Source: CAXBDP01 sp963974465 (lineage in GTDB: Bacteria; Bacteroidota; Bacteroidia; Cytophagales; Cyclobacteriaceae). From it: a stretch of 64,000 nucleotides of DNA. The first letter of the stretch is position 1, and each line of letters starts with the position of its first letter. Where the stretch lies: NCBI GenBank assembly GCA_049340005.1, contig JBMPIY010000004.1, one strand, 5' to 3'. The position numbers and the translations under genes are program-made. A model generated the notes under the pieces. The model did no database searches. It was not told where the DNA came from and saw only the letters and a list, made by a program, of their open reading frames with translations. This document shows positions 1 to 8,864 of the stretch, piece after piece.

Positions 1-198
1 TCTCTAACGAGTCCTTAAAACGGTTTGCTGTTTATCCTATCCATCTTTTCAAAGAACTTTTCAGCACAACCCTTCCGATTGTACTAAATGATCATATCCC
101 TATGATTGTTGCCGATTTCTCTCGATTACTCGTCACTCGTTTCCCGAGCAACTCCTCCGCTCCGATCCTTTCCTCCCACCTTCCTTCCAAAAGCGGAT
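1..198 (-). promoter_or_regulatory. Probable rRNA operon leader (16S gene off the left edge)
   Basis: No convincing protein is seen here. Read on the minus strand, this is a leader running off the left edge. It contains GTTCTTTGA (plus positions 49-57), the boxA-like word that precedes 16S rRNA genes in many Bacteroidota, and lies downstream of two tandem consensus promoters. I infer an rRNA operon transcribed leftwards. No mature rRNA is inside the window, so this rests on the leader alone. Confidence 0.55.
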
Positions 199-232
199 GC
201 AAAGGTAAGAAAAAACTTTCTCTTAATCCAAA
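199..232 (-). promoter_or_regulatory. Proximal Bacteroidota promoter of the putative rrn leader
   Basis: On the minus strand, TACCTTTG (207-200) fits the -7 consensus TAnnTTTG, with TTTG (232-229) 21 bases upstream as the -33 element. Confidence 0.6.
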
Positions 233-325
233 TGAAATCGCAAAAAAAAGAAAGAAAAAAATTACACCACTCAACCAACTCCGCAATCTTCACCTTTTCT
301 ATCCGCCATCCGCCTGATGGGAGGA

Positions 326-356
326 CAAAGGTAACAGGTCATTTTTTACCTGCAAA
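326..356 (-). promoter_or_regulatory. Distal Bacteroidota promoter of the putative rrn leader
   Basis: On the minus strand, TTTG (356-353), 19 bases, then TACCTTTG (333-326): a full match to the Bacteroidota promoter. Together with the promoter at 199-232 it forms a tandem pair, as expected for a strongly expressed stable-RNA operon. The remaining DNA up to 420 shows no other signal. Confidence 0.6.
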
Positions 357-420
357 GGTTTTCCAATAAATAGTTGAAGTTATTTTGCTTAAAAAGGCCA
401 TCTACCTGAAAGCCTGAATA

Positions 421-933
421 TTATTTTTTGGGCGCTTTGTAAATAGGCACGGTGCTGCATGGCTCACCATACATTAAACTAGAAACTACGGGTTGAAAAT
501 ACTTGGTCGCCTCCAAATAAGCGAATTCTGGAGCGAGCAAACTCGAGCAACCTTTTATCACAACTTTTGCATTTTCGAATTCCTTTGAAAGCTTTTTTAG
601 AATATCTGTAATTATCAATTTTTGCAAATCTGCATCCGAACCAAAGGTGAAGCCCTTCGCCACTGGACTAAGATAGATGCTCACAAGCATGAAAGCCCAC
701 ATCGGCACAATGGCATCAGCAGAACAATGAACCCTCACCCAGCTGCCTTTATAAACAGACCAATCATAATCCTTTAAGTATTGACGGAAATCCTTTTCCC
801 TTAAAATCAATTCTTGAAACAATGCCTTCTTAATATCAAACTCAGCCGTTGGCTCATTCTTGAGATATTCAGAGAGGTCAATTGTTTTTAATGGACTGCT
901 TGCTACTCTATTGATAATTTCTATTTCACTCAT
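421..933 (-). CDS. DUF2480 family protein
   Basis: A 170-residue soluble protein with no signal peptide or membrane segment. It resembles DUF2480, a Bacteroidota-restricted family of unknown function; the family signature is the stretch around HCSADAIVP (residues 69-77), preceded by the EKDFR motif (46-50). The length is normal for the family. The start follows the tsaB stop by two bases, so it is probably co-transcribed as the last gene of a run from the S41 protease through tsaB. The family's role is not known to me, so I give no reaction. Confidence 0.85.
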   Translation of the reverse strand: MSEIEIINRVASSPLKTIDLSEYLKNEPTAEFDIKKALFQELILREKDFRQYLKDYDWSVYKGSWVRVHCSADAIVPMWAFMLVSIYLSPVAKGFTFGSDADLQKLIITDILKKLSKEFENAKVVIKGCSSLLAPEFAYLEATKYFQPVVSSLMYGEPCSTVPIYKAPKK

Positions 934-935
934 TT

Positions 936-1619
936 CTAAAATAATTTTTTAGGCTGTGTGGTTTTATAGGCTTTTAGATAAAAGGGCTCAAAGTATGCCA
1001 CATCTTCAAACTCTTGGTTCTTGAATTTTTCATTTGCCAACACGCCAATACTTTTGGCATCAGGTCTGAAACCCTCCCAAATATGAAAATTGCTCTTACC
1101 CTTAAAGACCTCCTGAAGCTTCTCGGCTCCGTCACCAAAAAACACCACAGTCGAATCTCCTAGTTCCATAAAACTTGATTCATCTATAATCTCAGGTTTT
1201 GTATCTGAAATCACAGACCCTCCCGCTTCTCCTACTAAGCAATAGACTTCCATACGGCGCGCATCAATCATTGGGACGTAGTACTGAAAGTTGCTCTTAT
1301 ACTTAACCGCTGAATGCAACATTCCCTCAAGAGAGTTGATTCCGATCAATTTGCAATTACTCCCTATACAAATTCCTTTTGCTGTGGAAACACCAATCCG
1401 CAATCCCGTATAAGAACCTGGACCTTTTGATACAGCCACAGCGTCTAATTCATCAAAAGCTACACCAGCATATTCAAGACAGTGCTTGATCATCAATGTT
1501 AAATTACTCGATTGGGATTTCTCAACTCTCAATTCACTATAGCTCAGCAACTCTTCATTTTTGAAAAGAGCAACAGAACAAACCGGAGTGGACGTTTCTA
1601 AAGCAAGGATTATACTCAT
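936..1619 (-). CDS. tsaB: tRNA threonylcarbamoyladenosine biosynthesis protein TsaB
   Basis: A 227-residue member of the ASKHA fold. In other bacteria TsaB forms a complex with TsaD and TsaE to make t6A37 in ANN-decoding tRNAs; TsaB is the non-catalytic partner. The N-terminal LALETSTPVCSVAL strand-turn and KGPGSYTGLRIG (residues 65-76) are the classical TsaB signatures. Its start codon shares one base with the stop codon of the upstream permease gene (TAATG arrangement), pointing to translational coupling. The length is normal. TsaD and TsaE are not in this window. Confidence 0.93.
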   Translation of the reverse strand: MSIILALETSTPVCSVALFKNEELLSYSELRVEKSQSSNLTLMIKHCLEYAGVAFDELDAVAVSKGPGSYTGLRIGVSTAKGICIGSNCKLIGINSLEGMLHSAVKYKSNFQYYVPMIDARRMEVYCLVGEAGGSVISDTKPEIIDESSFMELGDSTVVFFGDGAEKLQEVFKGKSNFHIWEGFRPDAKSIGVLANEKFKNQEFEDVAYFEPFYLKAYKTTQPKKLF

Positions 1620-2446
1620 TATATAAACAGATAATCGAAAACGATTTTGGACAAAACGATAAACAAAAATCCAATAAATATTCGGCTTATCAATTTTGAT
1701 GGTAATTTATTCGAAAGCTTCACACCCAATGGAGCGCCAACTAATAATCCAAAAGTCATCGGAATCATTACTGGCAAAATTATCAAGCCCAGTTTATCGT
1801 TTGCTGAAATTGCAGCATCTTCGAAACTGTAGAAGAACATATTGGGAATAGTCAGCGCAAATGAAATCACCAAGATCACTCCTAGTGAAATGCTATTCGC
1901 TTTTTTTATTGGTAGCTTAAAGTAATTATTGAGCAATGGAATTAAAACCACTGCACCTCCTAATCCAGACAATGCTGATGCTGTTCCTGTAACAATACCA
2001 GACGATACATATTGACTGTTTTTGAGATTCTCTGCTCCATCAAGTTCCTTCGACTGAAATTGTGAGCTTATCTGTTGCCATAAAGCAAATAATAAAATCA
2101 CAAATATGAGTGCATTGAAAAAATCTACGGAGTAGTAGCTGGTATTTACATATACATATTGAAGGAATACCGAAGCAAATAATGCTGGCAAACCAACCAA
2201 CAATATCTCTTTTGGGAAAAATCTCCCGCTTCTTTTCAAAGTAATAGTGCCTACAAGTGAAGCTGCTAGGATGGCAGCCATGGAATTGGCAATAATTAAA
2301 GAACTCATGAACTCTTCTTTTATCCCCATAGAAAAAAATATCTCTGGTAAGATGGAAATGAAAATAATTCCTCCTCCTACACCGAGCAACCCGGATAGTA
2401 AGCCAGCTGCTAAGCCTATCGCAAGCAGCCAAAGAATATCAATCAT
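1619..2446 (-). CDS. TauE/SafE family sulfite/anion permease
   Basis: A 275-residue integral membrane protein with about eight hydrophobic segments. The glycine-rich entry motif (SGLLGVGGGIIF near residue 20) and its second-half echo (SALSGLGGAVVLIPLL near 160) are typical of TauE/SafE permeases, which export or import small sulfur or organic anions. The substrate cannot be read from the sequence. The gene overlaps tsaB by one base, and its start coincides with the stop of the protease gene upstream, so the four genes look like one operon. Confidence 0.85.
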   Translation of the reverse strand: MIDILWLLAIGLAAGLLSGLLGVGGGIIFISILPEIFFSMGIKEEFMSSLIIANSMAAILAASLVGTITLKRSGRFFPKEILLVGLPALFASVFLQYVYVNTSYYSVDFFNALIFVILLFALWQQISSQFQSKELDGAENLKNSQYVSSGIVTGTASALSGLGGAVVLIPLLNNYFKLPIKKANSISLGVILVISFALTIPNMFFYSFEDAAISANDKLGLIILPVMIPMTFGLLVGAPLGVKLSNKLPSKLISRIFIGFLFIVLSKIVFDYLFI

Positions 2447-4089
2447 TATTGATGCTTAAGGATGGAATTATAGCGGGAGGTTTCCTTGAGTACGTTCAAT
2501 GCCATTTGCACATCTTCATCTTCTTGAAACGATGCACGAATTTGCCCTTCCTTAAAAAATTGACGAGACACTAATTCTACTTTCAACATTTTCTTAATAT
2601 CAGGCTTGAAGGTTTGTAAATCTTGATCTTTGTTATGCATTACCTTTTTAGCCAGTTGATCCAATTCGCCTTTTACTCCTGAGTAATATTGTTCCTCTTT
2701 TGCTATATCCTCTAATACTTTGATGGAGGATTCCATACGGGTGGTATAGTCAAAATCCTTATCGTTGAGCCAATCAATAAAAGCATTGTAGATTTCATCC
2801 GTAACTTCAAAATCTTCTGGAGAAGTAATGGCTGGCAAGTTCTTTTGATATTCCGTAGCGAAATCGAAAATCATGTTTTGCTGATCCAAACCCAGAATTA
2901 TAGACGGAATCTCCTCTTGGATTACAGGTACATCAGGGTCAATTCCTGCACCATCATAAACAATTCGACCATTTTGGGTGGTAAATGCCACTTTCAACGA
3001 ATCAGGTAATTTTACCGCCTGATTATTTGCGTAATCTATCGCTTGAATGCATCTGCCGCTTGGGATATAATATTTAGCTGTAGTAATCTTCAATTGAGAA
3101 TTGTAGGAAAGGGGTCTTGTCGCTTGAACTAAGCCTTTTCCAAAAGTTTTCTGGCCTACTAGTATGCCTCTATCATAATCCTGAATAGCACCCGCAACAA
3201 TTTCGGAAGCAGAAGCACTTCTCCCAGAAGTCAATACTGCAATTGGGATATCTAAATCTACTGGTTGATTTAAACCATAATAGGTCTTATTCCAATCATC
3301 AATTTTTCCTTTGGTACTCACAATCTCAGCACCTTTAGGCAGAAACAAATTGGAAATATTAACCGCTTCACTTAATAAGCCACCTGGATTATCTCGCAAA
3401 TCCAGTATTAGTTTCTTCGCACCCTTCTCCTTCAGTTCGATGAGTGCGTCTTTCACTTCCTTAGATGCATTGGTTGTAAAATCACTCAACTTGATGTAAG
3501 CAACTTCCTGATTCACCATTCCATAAAAAGGTACATTTGGAATGGTAACCTTTTCTCGCTTGAGCATGAAATCTAATGGAGCATTTTCACCAAAGCGCTT
3601 TACCGTAATTTTCACATCTGAATTTACTTGGCCTTTTAGCAACTGACTAATCTCGTCATTGCTTTTGCCTTTCACATCTATATCGTTCACCGACAATATT
3701 TCGTCGCCAATACGAATGCCCGCTGAAGCTGCAGAAAATCCTTTATGTGGCATTATCACAATATTTTTATCATCGTGTGTACCTACAAGCATTCCCACAC
3801 CTGCATACTCATTGGTAGTCATCGTGCGATAGTCCTCTATCTCTTCCTCAGGATAATAATTGGTATAAGGATCCAAAGACATCAACATCGAATTGATTCC
3901 GATATTCATCAGTTTACTTGGATTCACATCGTCCACGTAAAACTGGTTTACCTCTTTATATAAAGTGGCGAATATGTCAAGGTTTTTGGCTATTTGGAAA
4001 TACTTCTCTCCTGGGTCGCTGAACGAGAAATATAATATACCAGTGCTTATTAGTAATCCTGCCGCAATCTTCTTTGTCGTAGCTCTCAT
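2446..4089 (-). CDS. S41 family C-terminal processing peptidase
   Basis: A 547-residue carboxy-terminal processing protease anchored by an N-terminal hydrophobic segment (residues 9-24), so it acts in the periplasm. A PDZ domain lies at about 90-165 (AGVGMLVG, then ASAGIRIGDEILSVN). The catalytic Ser-Lys dyad is visible as SASASEIV (Ser293 by comparison with E. coli Tsp) and TFGKG (Lys318), spaced 25 residues apart as in Tsp. RDNPGG (232-237) is the usual oxyanion-region motif. The C-terminal helical extension of about 150 residues is common in Bacteroidota members. An octamer GCGGGAGG (2473-2480) lies antisense within its 3' end. Confidence 0.92.
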   Translation of the reverse strand: MRATTKKIAAGLLISTGILYFSFSDPGEKYFQIAKNLDIFATLYKEVNQFYVDDVNPSKLMNIGINSMLMSLDPYTNYYPEEEIEDYRTMTTNEYAGVGMLVGTHDDKNIVIMPHKGFSAASAGIRIGDEILSVNDIDVKGKSNDEISQLLKGQVNSDVKITVKRFGENAPLDFMLKREKVTIPNVPFYGMVNQEVAYIKLSDFTTNASKEVKDALIELKEKGAKKLILDLRDNPGGLLSEAVNISNLFLPKGAEIVSTKGKIDDWNKTYYGLNQPVDLDIPIAVLTSGRSASASEIVAGAIQDYDRGILVGQKTFGKGLVQATRPLSYNSQLKITTAKYYIPSGRCIQAIDYANNQAVKLPDSLKVAFTTQNGRIVYDGAGIDPDVPVIQEEIPSIILGLDQQNMIFDFATEYQKNLPAITSPEDFEVTDEIYNAFIDWLNDKDFDYTTRMESSIKVLEDIAKEEQYYSGVKGELDQLAKKVMHNKDQDLQTFKPDIKKMLKVELVSRQFFKEGQIRASFQEDEDVQMALNVLKETSRYNSILKHQ

Positions 4090-4137
4090 TGAAATAATGT
4101 TAAATCAAAAACGCATGATGTAGACTATAAATAATCT

Positions 4138-4530
4138 TTACCTGCGTTCTTTGTTCAAACGCTTAAAAGCTTCAATAAATTTCTCTTGAAGGAAAGAAAT
4201 TGGATGCTCTTTTTTAGCAATATAAAGAATTGCTATCAGAAACTGAACATCTTGGCTATGAGTGGATAATTTGGGTTTTTGAAGGCGATATACCTCCCGC
4301 AACAGACGTTTAATTCTGTTGCGATCGACTGCCCTCTTGAAACTTCGCTTCGAAACAGTGAACATAACCTGAGCTTCAGGCTGCTGTTCATCTACCTTAG
4401 GAATCTCTAAAATGAGGATCTTGTAGGGATACAAAAAAAAAGAGGAACCTTTTTCAAAAAGTTCCTTAATAAGCTTTTTGCTATGTAATCTCTCCGCTTT
4501 GGAGAAAGAATAAGGCTTGAACGTAGTCAC
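4138..4530 (-). CDS. rnpA: Ribonuclease P protein component
   Basis: A 130-residue basic protein carrying the RNase P signature RNRIKRLLREVYR in its middle. It assists the catalytic RNA in maturing tRNA 5' ends. It lies 18 bases after rpmH, the nearly universal rpmH-rnpA order. The length and N-terminal KAERL motif are normal. Confidence 0.95.
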   Translation of the reverse strand: MTTFKPYSFSKAERLHSKKLIKELFEKGSSFFLYPYKILILEIPKVDEQQPEAQVMFTVSKRSFKRAVDRNRIKRLLREVYRLQKPKLSTHSQDVQFLIAILYIAKKEHPISFLQEKFIEAFKRLNKERR

Positions 4531-4548
4531 AGCCCTAATCTAACAAAA

Positions 4549-4707
4549 TTATTGCTTATGACGACGATTGGAAGAAACAGTAAGCTTGTGTCTGCCTTTG
4601 GCACGACGACTAGCTAATACTCTACGACCATTGGCACTGGCCATTCTCTCACGGAAGCCATGCTTATTTCTTCTTTTCCTATTTGAGGGTTGAAAGGTCC
4701 TTTTCAT
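4549..4707 (-). CDS. rpmH: Large ribosomal subunit protein bL34
   Basis: A 52-residue, extremely basic protein that begins MKRTFQPSNRKRRNKHGFR, the canonical bL34 sequence, and ends in an RRHKQ tail. It is a structural protein of the 50S subunit. It is immediately upstream of rnpA and is driven by a near-perfect Bacteroidota promoter (4774-4804). Confidence 0.97.
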   Translation of the reverse strand: MKRTFQPSNRKRRNKHGFRERMASANGRRVLASRRAKGRHKLTVSSNRRHKQ

Positions 4708-4773
4708 ATCTTGATATCTTTAAATTTGAGCCAATGATCGTAATCGGATCAATTATTTTTCGATTACGGGCTG

Positions 4774-4804
4774 CAAAGTTAATTACAGTAAATTAAATTT
4801 CAAA
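4774..4804 (-). promoter_or_regulatory. rpmH promoter
   Basis: On the minus strand, TTTG (4804-4801), 19 bases, TAACTTTG (4781-4774): an exact match to the TTTG / TAnnTTTG consensus, about 65 bases upstream of the rpmH start. Confidence 0.75.
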
Positions 4805-4826
4805 TTATTTACCGAAAACTAAACGA

Positions 4827-6503
4827 ATGATTTTCTACCAACTACATATTGCCAAGCCAACTAGCCAAATTCTAGAAGTGACAATAAGCTTCGAAACTGC
4901 CCTCAAAACGACTGATTGCATATTTATACCTTACTATAGACCTGGCAGATATCAGTATGCAAGCTATGAAAAGAATATTAATTGTTTGACTGCAACGGAT
5001 GCTAAAGGGGAGAATATTTCATTGAGACGATGTGATTTGAACAAATGGCAACCCGAATTAGACGGAATCACTCGAATAAGCTACCAATATGATTGTAGCA
5101 GAATGGATGCGGGAGGTAGCTGGATCGATGATGAATTGGTCTATCTCAACTTTGTAAATTCTCTGATGATGGTGGAAGGTAGAGAAAGTGAAACCATTAA
5201 AGTAGAAGTAAGCTACGATAAACCAATTGAAGCTATTTATCCCTCCCGCTCTGCATCATTGCAATACGACAATTATTTCCAGCTGATAGACGAACCCTTT
5301 ACCGCAAGTGCAAACTCCTCCACTTTAGCCTTCGAAATTGATGAAATTCCATTTAGAATTATCACCATCGGTAGCCTCCCATTGCCCGAAGTAGATTTGG
5401 CAAATCTTTTCAAGAAGTTTTCTATAGCTCAGAAGAATGTTTTCGGCGAATTTCCATTCAGCTATTACGATTATATAATCTTCTGCAGCGACCGAACACC
5501 TTATCATGGAGTAGAACATGCCAATTGCACGGTAATTACGCTTCCTCAGGGCAAAAGTCCAGAGGAGAATTTGAATAGCCTGTTGGGCATCAGCTCCCAT
5601 GAGTTGTTTCACGCTTGGAATGTGTGCCGAATTAGGCCACGGGAATTATGGCCGTATCGTTTACAATCTCCAGTGATTTTTGATACCGGCTATGCGCTGG
5701 AAGGATTTACAACTTATTACGGCGATTTGATGCTCGTCCGCTCTAGGGTGATTGATTTGGATGCTTTCTTAGCCGAATTGAATTTGCGATTGGCTCAATA
5801 TTTCCAATTCGATGGTCGGCATAATGCTAGTTTGCAATCCTCCTCCCGCGCCCTTTGGGCAAATGCATACGATAGAGCTTCCTTGGAAAAAGAGGTTTCC
5901 ATCTATGGCAAAGGCATGCTTGCCAGCTTAACGATCGATTTGTTTCTGAGAAAAAGTAGTGAAAATCAATTTTCATTAGATGAAGTAATGAAATGGTTAT
6001 GGAGGGATTTTTACCTTCAAAACAAACCATATTCCCATGCTGATATTCTACAGCTAATGGAAAAAGCGGGAGGTAAAGAGGCTGCAATACTCTTTCAAAA
6101 GCTTGTGGGTAGCACAGAACCTATAGAAAATTTCCTTACAGAGCTTCTTCCATTTGTTGGTTTGCAATTGAAGCAGCTAAACAATAACTCAAAACTGATA
6201 CAGCATTTGGGTATTGTTGCTCAAATGGATGCCGACAAACTCTCCATTGTAAAAATCTTTACCGAAAGCCAGGCTTACGAGGAATTGATGAGGGGGGATG
6301 TACTTGTAAGCATCAATAATATGGCGCCATCGGAATATAATGGCGAGCAACAAGTAACTGTGGAAGTACTAAGAGGAAACCGAAATCTAAAACTTGCTTG
6401 GACAGAAAAAATTGACTCATTTGGCTCCTATTATGAGATTCAAAAAATGGATCAGATTTCAGAAGAGCATACTACTAATATGAAAATGTGGATTGGAGTT
6501 TAA
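4827..6503 (+). CDS. M61 family metallopeptidase with C-terminal PDZ domain
   Basis: A 558-residue protein related to glycyl aminopeptidases (M61). The zinc site HELFH (residues 258-262) is followed by a glutamate in LEGFTTYYGD (about 292), and the family motif GVEH (228-231) precedes it. A PDZ-like region occupies about residues 455-535. There is no signal peptide, so it is probably cytoplasmic. It is divergent from rpmH. Three GCGGGAGG/CCTCCCGC octamers and one more near its middle fall in the gene, encoding AGG, PSR, SRA and AGG. Confidence 0.88.
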   Translation: MIFYQLHIAKPTSQILEVTISFETALKTTDCIFIPYYRPGRYQYASYEKNINCLTATDAKGENISLRRCDLNKWQPELDGITRISYQYDCSRMDAGGSWIDDELVYLNFVNSLMMVEGRESETIKVEVSYDKPIEAIYPSRSASLQYDNYFQLIDEPFTASANSSTLAFEIDEIPFRIITIGSLPLPEVDLANLFKKFSIAQKNVFGEFPFSYYDYIIFCSDRTPYHGVEHANCTVITLPQGKSPEENLNSLLGISSHELFHAWNVCRIRPRELWPYRLQSPVIFDTGYALEGFTTYYGDLMLVRSRVIDLDAFLAELNLRLAQYFQFDGRHNASLQSSSRALWANAYDRASLEKEVSIYGKGMLASLTIDLFLRKSSENQFSLDEVMKWLWRDFYLQNKPYSHADILQLMEKAGGKEAAILFQKLVGSTEPIENFLTELLPFVGLQLKQLNNNSKLIQHLGIVAQMDADKLSIVKIFTESQAYEELMRGDVLVSINNMAPSEYNGEQQVTVEVLRGNRNLKLAWTEKIDSFGSYYEIQKMDQISEEHTTNMKMWIGV

Positions 6504-6530
6504 TAATGACTTTCGCATTAGTATGACCAA

Positions 6531-6583
6531 CTGTTCGACATTTGCAATGTCGTACTGCGGATAAATAGGATTTGTAATCCGAT
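6531..6583. repeat. Two-stem interspersed repeat, copy 1
   Basis: CTGTTCGACATTTGCAATGT followed by a GGATTTGTAATCC hairpin: two short stem-loops, GACATT/AATGTC and GGATT/AATCC, about 15 bases apart. Seven more copies occur in the window (13818, 50439, 52105, 55316, 56262, 56520 and 58838). A TTTGTCTGAATCA tail follows about 35 bases later (near 6615). Confidence 0.8.
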
Positions 6584-6650
6584 AAGCAATTCATTGGAGA
6601 TTATCCTCTGCATTTGTCTGAATCAGCCTATCGACCTAAGGTTCGCCAAA

Positions 6651-6683
6651 AAACCCGCAAGGTTTTGAAAACCTTGCGGGTTT
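6651..6683. repeat. Palindromic CCCGCAAGG element; may act as terminator
   Basis: Two 16-base arms (AAACCCGCAAGGTTTT and its complement) around a single G. Sister copies with the same core lie at 55267-55298 and, with CTTCAAGG in place of CCGCAAGG, at 53331-53363 and 59548-59578. It sits after the M61 gene, where it could terminate transcription. Confidence 0.75.
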
Positions 6684-6703
6684 GTCTATCTAAAAATAAA
6701 CCA

Positions 6704-6738
6704 AAAAAAGCCTGCTTCAAATAATGAAACAGGCTTTT
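6704..6738. terminator. Bidirectional intrinsic terminator
   Basis: AAAGCCTG..TTCA pairs with TGAA..CAGGCTTTT across an AATAA loop. It has A-rich and T-rich flanks and lies between the convergent M61 and PfkB genes. Confidence 0.75.
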
Positions 6739-6761
6739 GCTATTCTTAAGTGAATCGCTAA

Positions 6762-7682
6762 TTAATATTCGATCTCGAACTGTACAAGATCTACAAATTC
6801 TTGAACGCGGCTTTCGACTGCTTTTTGATCTAGTTCGAATAGGCGATTAGGCCCAAATTTTTGAACACAAAAGGAGGCCATCGCTGAACCATAAATGATC
6901 GCGCGCTTCATATTTTCGAAGCTTGTATCATTGGTGCTGGCTAGGTAGCCGATAAATCCTCCCGCAAATGTATCACCTGCGCCTGTAGGATCGAAAACTT
7001 CTTCTAACGGTAAGGCTGGGGCAAAGAAAATCTGCTCCTTATTGATCAACAAAGCTCCATGTTCACCTTTTTTGATAATTAGAACTTTTGGACCCATTTC
7101 AAGGATCTTTCTACCTGCTTTCACCAAAGAATACTCTCCTGATAATTGTCTTGCTTCTTCATCATTGATTGAAAGCACATCTACCATTTGAAGTACCTCA
7201 GCCAGATCGTCCATTGCAATGTCCATCCAGAAATTCATCGTATCTAAAAGGATAAGCTTTGGTCTGTTTTTTAACCTTTTGATCACCAATTGCTGTACCG
7301 CCGGAGCCAAATTACCAAGCATTAAATACTCTGCGCCTTGGTAGCCTTCTGGAATAATAGGATCGAAATTTCCCAACACATTCAGTTCTGTAACCAATGT
7401 ATCGCGGGTGTTCATATCGTTGTGATAGCGGCCTGACCAAAAGAAGGACTTTTCATTTTCCTTTATTTGTAAGCCAGTTGTATCTACACCTACAGATTCG
7501 AATCGCGCAATTTCTGTCTTTGGAAAATCGCCGCCAACTACTCCTACTAATTTGATGTTTTTAGTGAAAAAGGAAGCCGAAAGCGAACCATATGTTCCAG
7601 ATCCTCCTATTATTTTATCCACTTTGCCAAATGGCGTTTCCAGTGCATCAAAGGCCACTGAACCTACAATTATCAAGCTCAT
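6762..7682 (-). CDS. PfkB family sugar kinase
   Basis: A 306-residue ribokinase-fold enzyme. The C-terminal signature DPTGAGDTFAGG (231-242) includes the catalytic Asp237 and the anion hole; the N-terminal GGSGTYGS (26-33) is the substrate-side glycine motif. It transfers phosphate from ATP to a sugar or nucleoside. The substrate is not evident, although adenosine/fructokinase-like members look similar. It is the last gene of a minus-strand run after the GNAT-like protein (six bases apart). Confidence 0.88.
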   Translation of the reverse strand: MSLIIVGSVAFDALETPFGKVDKIIGGSGTYGSLSASFFTKNIKLVGVVGGDFPKTEIARFESVGVDTTGLQIKENEKSFFWSGRYHNDMNTRDTLVTELNVLGNFDPIIPEGYQGAEYLMLGNLAPAVQQLVIKRLKNRPKLILLDTMNFWMDIAMDDLAEVLQMVDVLSINDEEARQLSGEYSLVKAGRKILEMGPKVLIIKKGEHGALLINKEQIFFAPALPLEEVFDPTGAGDTFAGGFIGYLASTNDTSFENMKRAIIYGSAMASFCVQKFGPNRLFELDQKAVESRVQEFVDLVQFEIEY

Positions 7683-7688
7683 ATTTAC

Positions 7689-8864
7689 TTATTTTCCAAT
7701 GAAAGGATATCGTTTAAATTCTTTTCCCCTATCAAATAAATAGCGATAGGTAATATGTGTTTTGTATATTTTACCACCAATTTGCTCCGCTACTCGCATC
7801 ATTTTCGGATTGAAATCTCCAATCCAATTCATCTCTGTCGTATCATAAGGAAAGCCCCTTTCGAAAATCATTTCCTGAAATTTTCTCACCATCGCACTTT
7901 CTACGCCTTTACCTTGATGTCCCGGCACTACTCCAAATACCAAACTGAGCATCTTCGTGCTAGGCTTAAATTTCTTGTAATACAAAAACTTAAGCTTGCC
8001 CAGCCAATCTAATTGGCCATCCAAATGTTTGAAAATCTGGTTGAGTTCGGGCAAAGATATGAAGAAACTTACTGGAGTGCCTTTATAAAAGCCAAAGTAT
8101 ATCAACCGTGGATCAATCACGGGTTTCATAGACTTGAACATGGCGAGCGCCTGTGTTTCGCTTAGTTCTTTTACACCGGCATGGCCGCCCCAAGCATTAT
8201 TATACACCTCTAGAAAATAATAAGGTGCTTTGTGCATTTCGTTCATCGGAATGTAGCGAAACTCGTAATCAGGATCAGCAAGAATTTTTGTGGCTCTATC
8301 CTTATACTTATCGGTGGCTTGGTCTACCTTGGTAGCTCTTGCGTAGGTATATTGATTGAAAAATAGCTGAAAACCGTAATTCTCGAACAATTGCCGATAG
8401 TACGGGAAGTTGTAATGCATACAATAATTGGGCTCCGTAAAGCCATCGACCAATAGCCCCCACCACTTATCTCTTTCACCAAAATTTATTGGGCCGTCCA
8501 TTGCCTCACATCCACGTTCAGCTAGCCAATTTTTACAAGCATCAAAAAGTAAATTCGCCGCTTCTTGATCGTCAACACAATCGAAAAAACCCAAACCGCC
8601 AGTAGGCTGATCATTCTTATCTTTAGTCTTTGGATTGATAAAAGCCGCTACTTTCCCAATGGTTTCACCCTTATCATTTACTAAAATCCATCTGATAAAA
8701 TCAGCAGATTTCATTCGGGCTACTTTATTTTTTTCTTTATCGAATACAGACTCAATATCCTTATCAAGTGGACGAATATAATATGGATCGTCTTGGTAAA
8801 GGCGGGAGGGAAATTCGAGAAACTCTTTTTTGGTCTTCTTATCCTTTACTTCGATCAACTTCAT
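7689..8864 (-). CDS. Large GNAT-like protein
   Basis: A 391-residue soluble protein of a type common in Bacteroidota. It begins with the DPYYIRPLDKDIE region, and the C-terminal half carries an acetyl-CoA-loop-like stretch, VVPGHQGKGVESAMVRKF (about 315-332), resembling the Q/RxxGxG/A motif of GNAT acetyltransferases. The acceptor is unknown. It overlaps fcl by four bases (ATGA type), which places it in the GDP-fucose operon; a role in modifying a sugar or lipid is possible but only inferred from that. Confidence 0.6.
   Translation of the reverse strand: MKLIEVKDKKTKKEFLEFPSRLYQDDPYYIRPLDKDIESVFDKEKNKVARMKSADFIRWILVNDKGETIGKVAAFINPKTKDKNDQPTGGLGFFDCVDDQEAANLLFDACKNWLAERGCEAMDGPINFGERDKWWGLLVDGFTEPNYCMHYNFPYYRQLFENYGFQLFFNQYTYARATKVDQATDKYKDRATKILADPDYEFRYIPMNEMHKAPYYFLEVYNNAWGGHAGVKELSETQALAMFKSMKPVIDPRLIYFGFYKGTPVSFFISLPELNQIFKHLDGQLDWLGKLKFLYYKKFKPSTKMLSLVFGVVPGHQGKGVESAMVRKFQEMIFERGFPYDTTEMNWIGDFNPKMMRVAEQIGGKIYKTHITYRYLFDRGKEFKRYPFIGK

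Noticed and set aside
1..420. Short open frames in the left 400 bases
   Set aside because: They overlap the promoters and leader and have no family resemblance.
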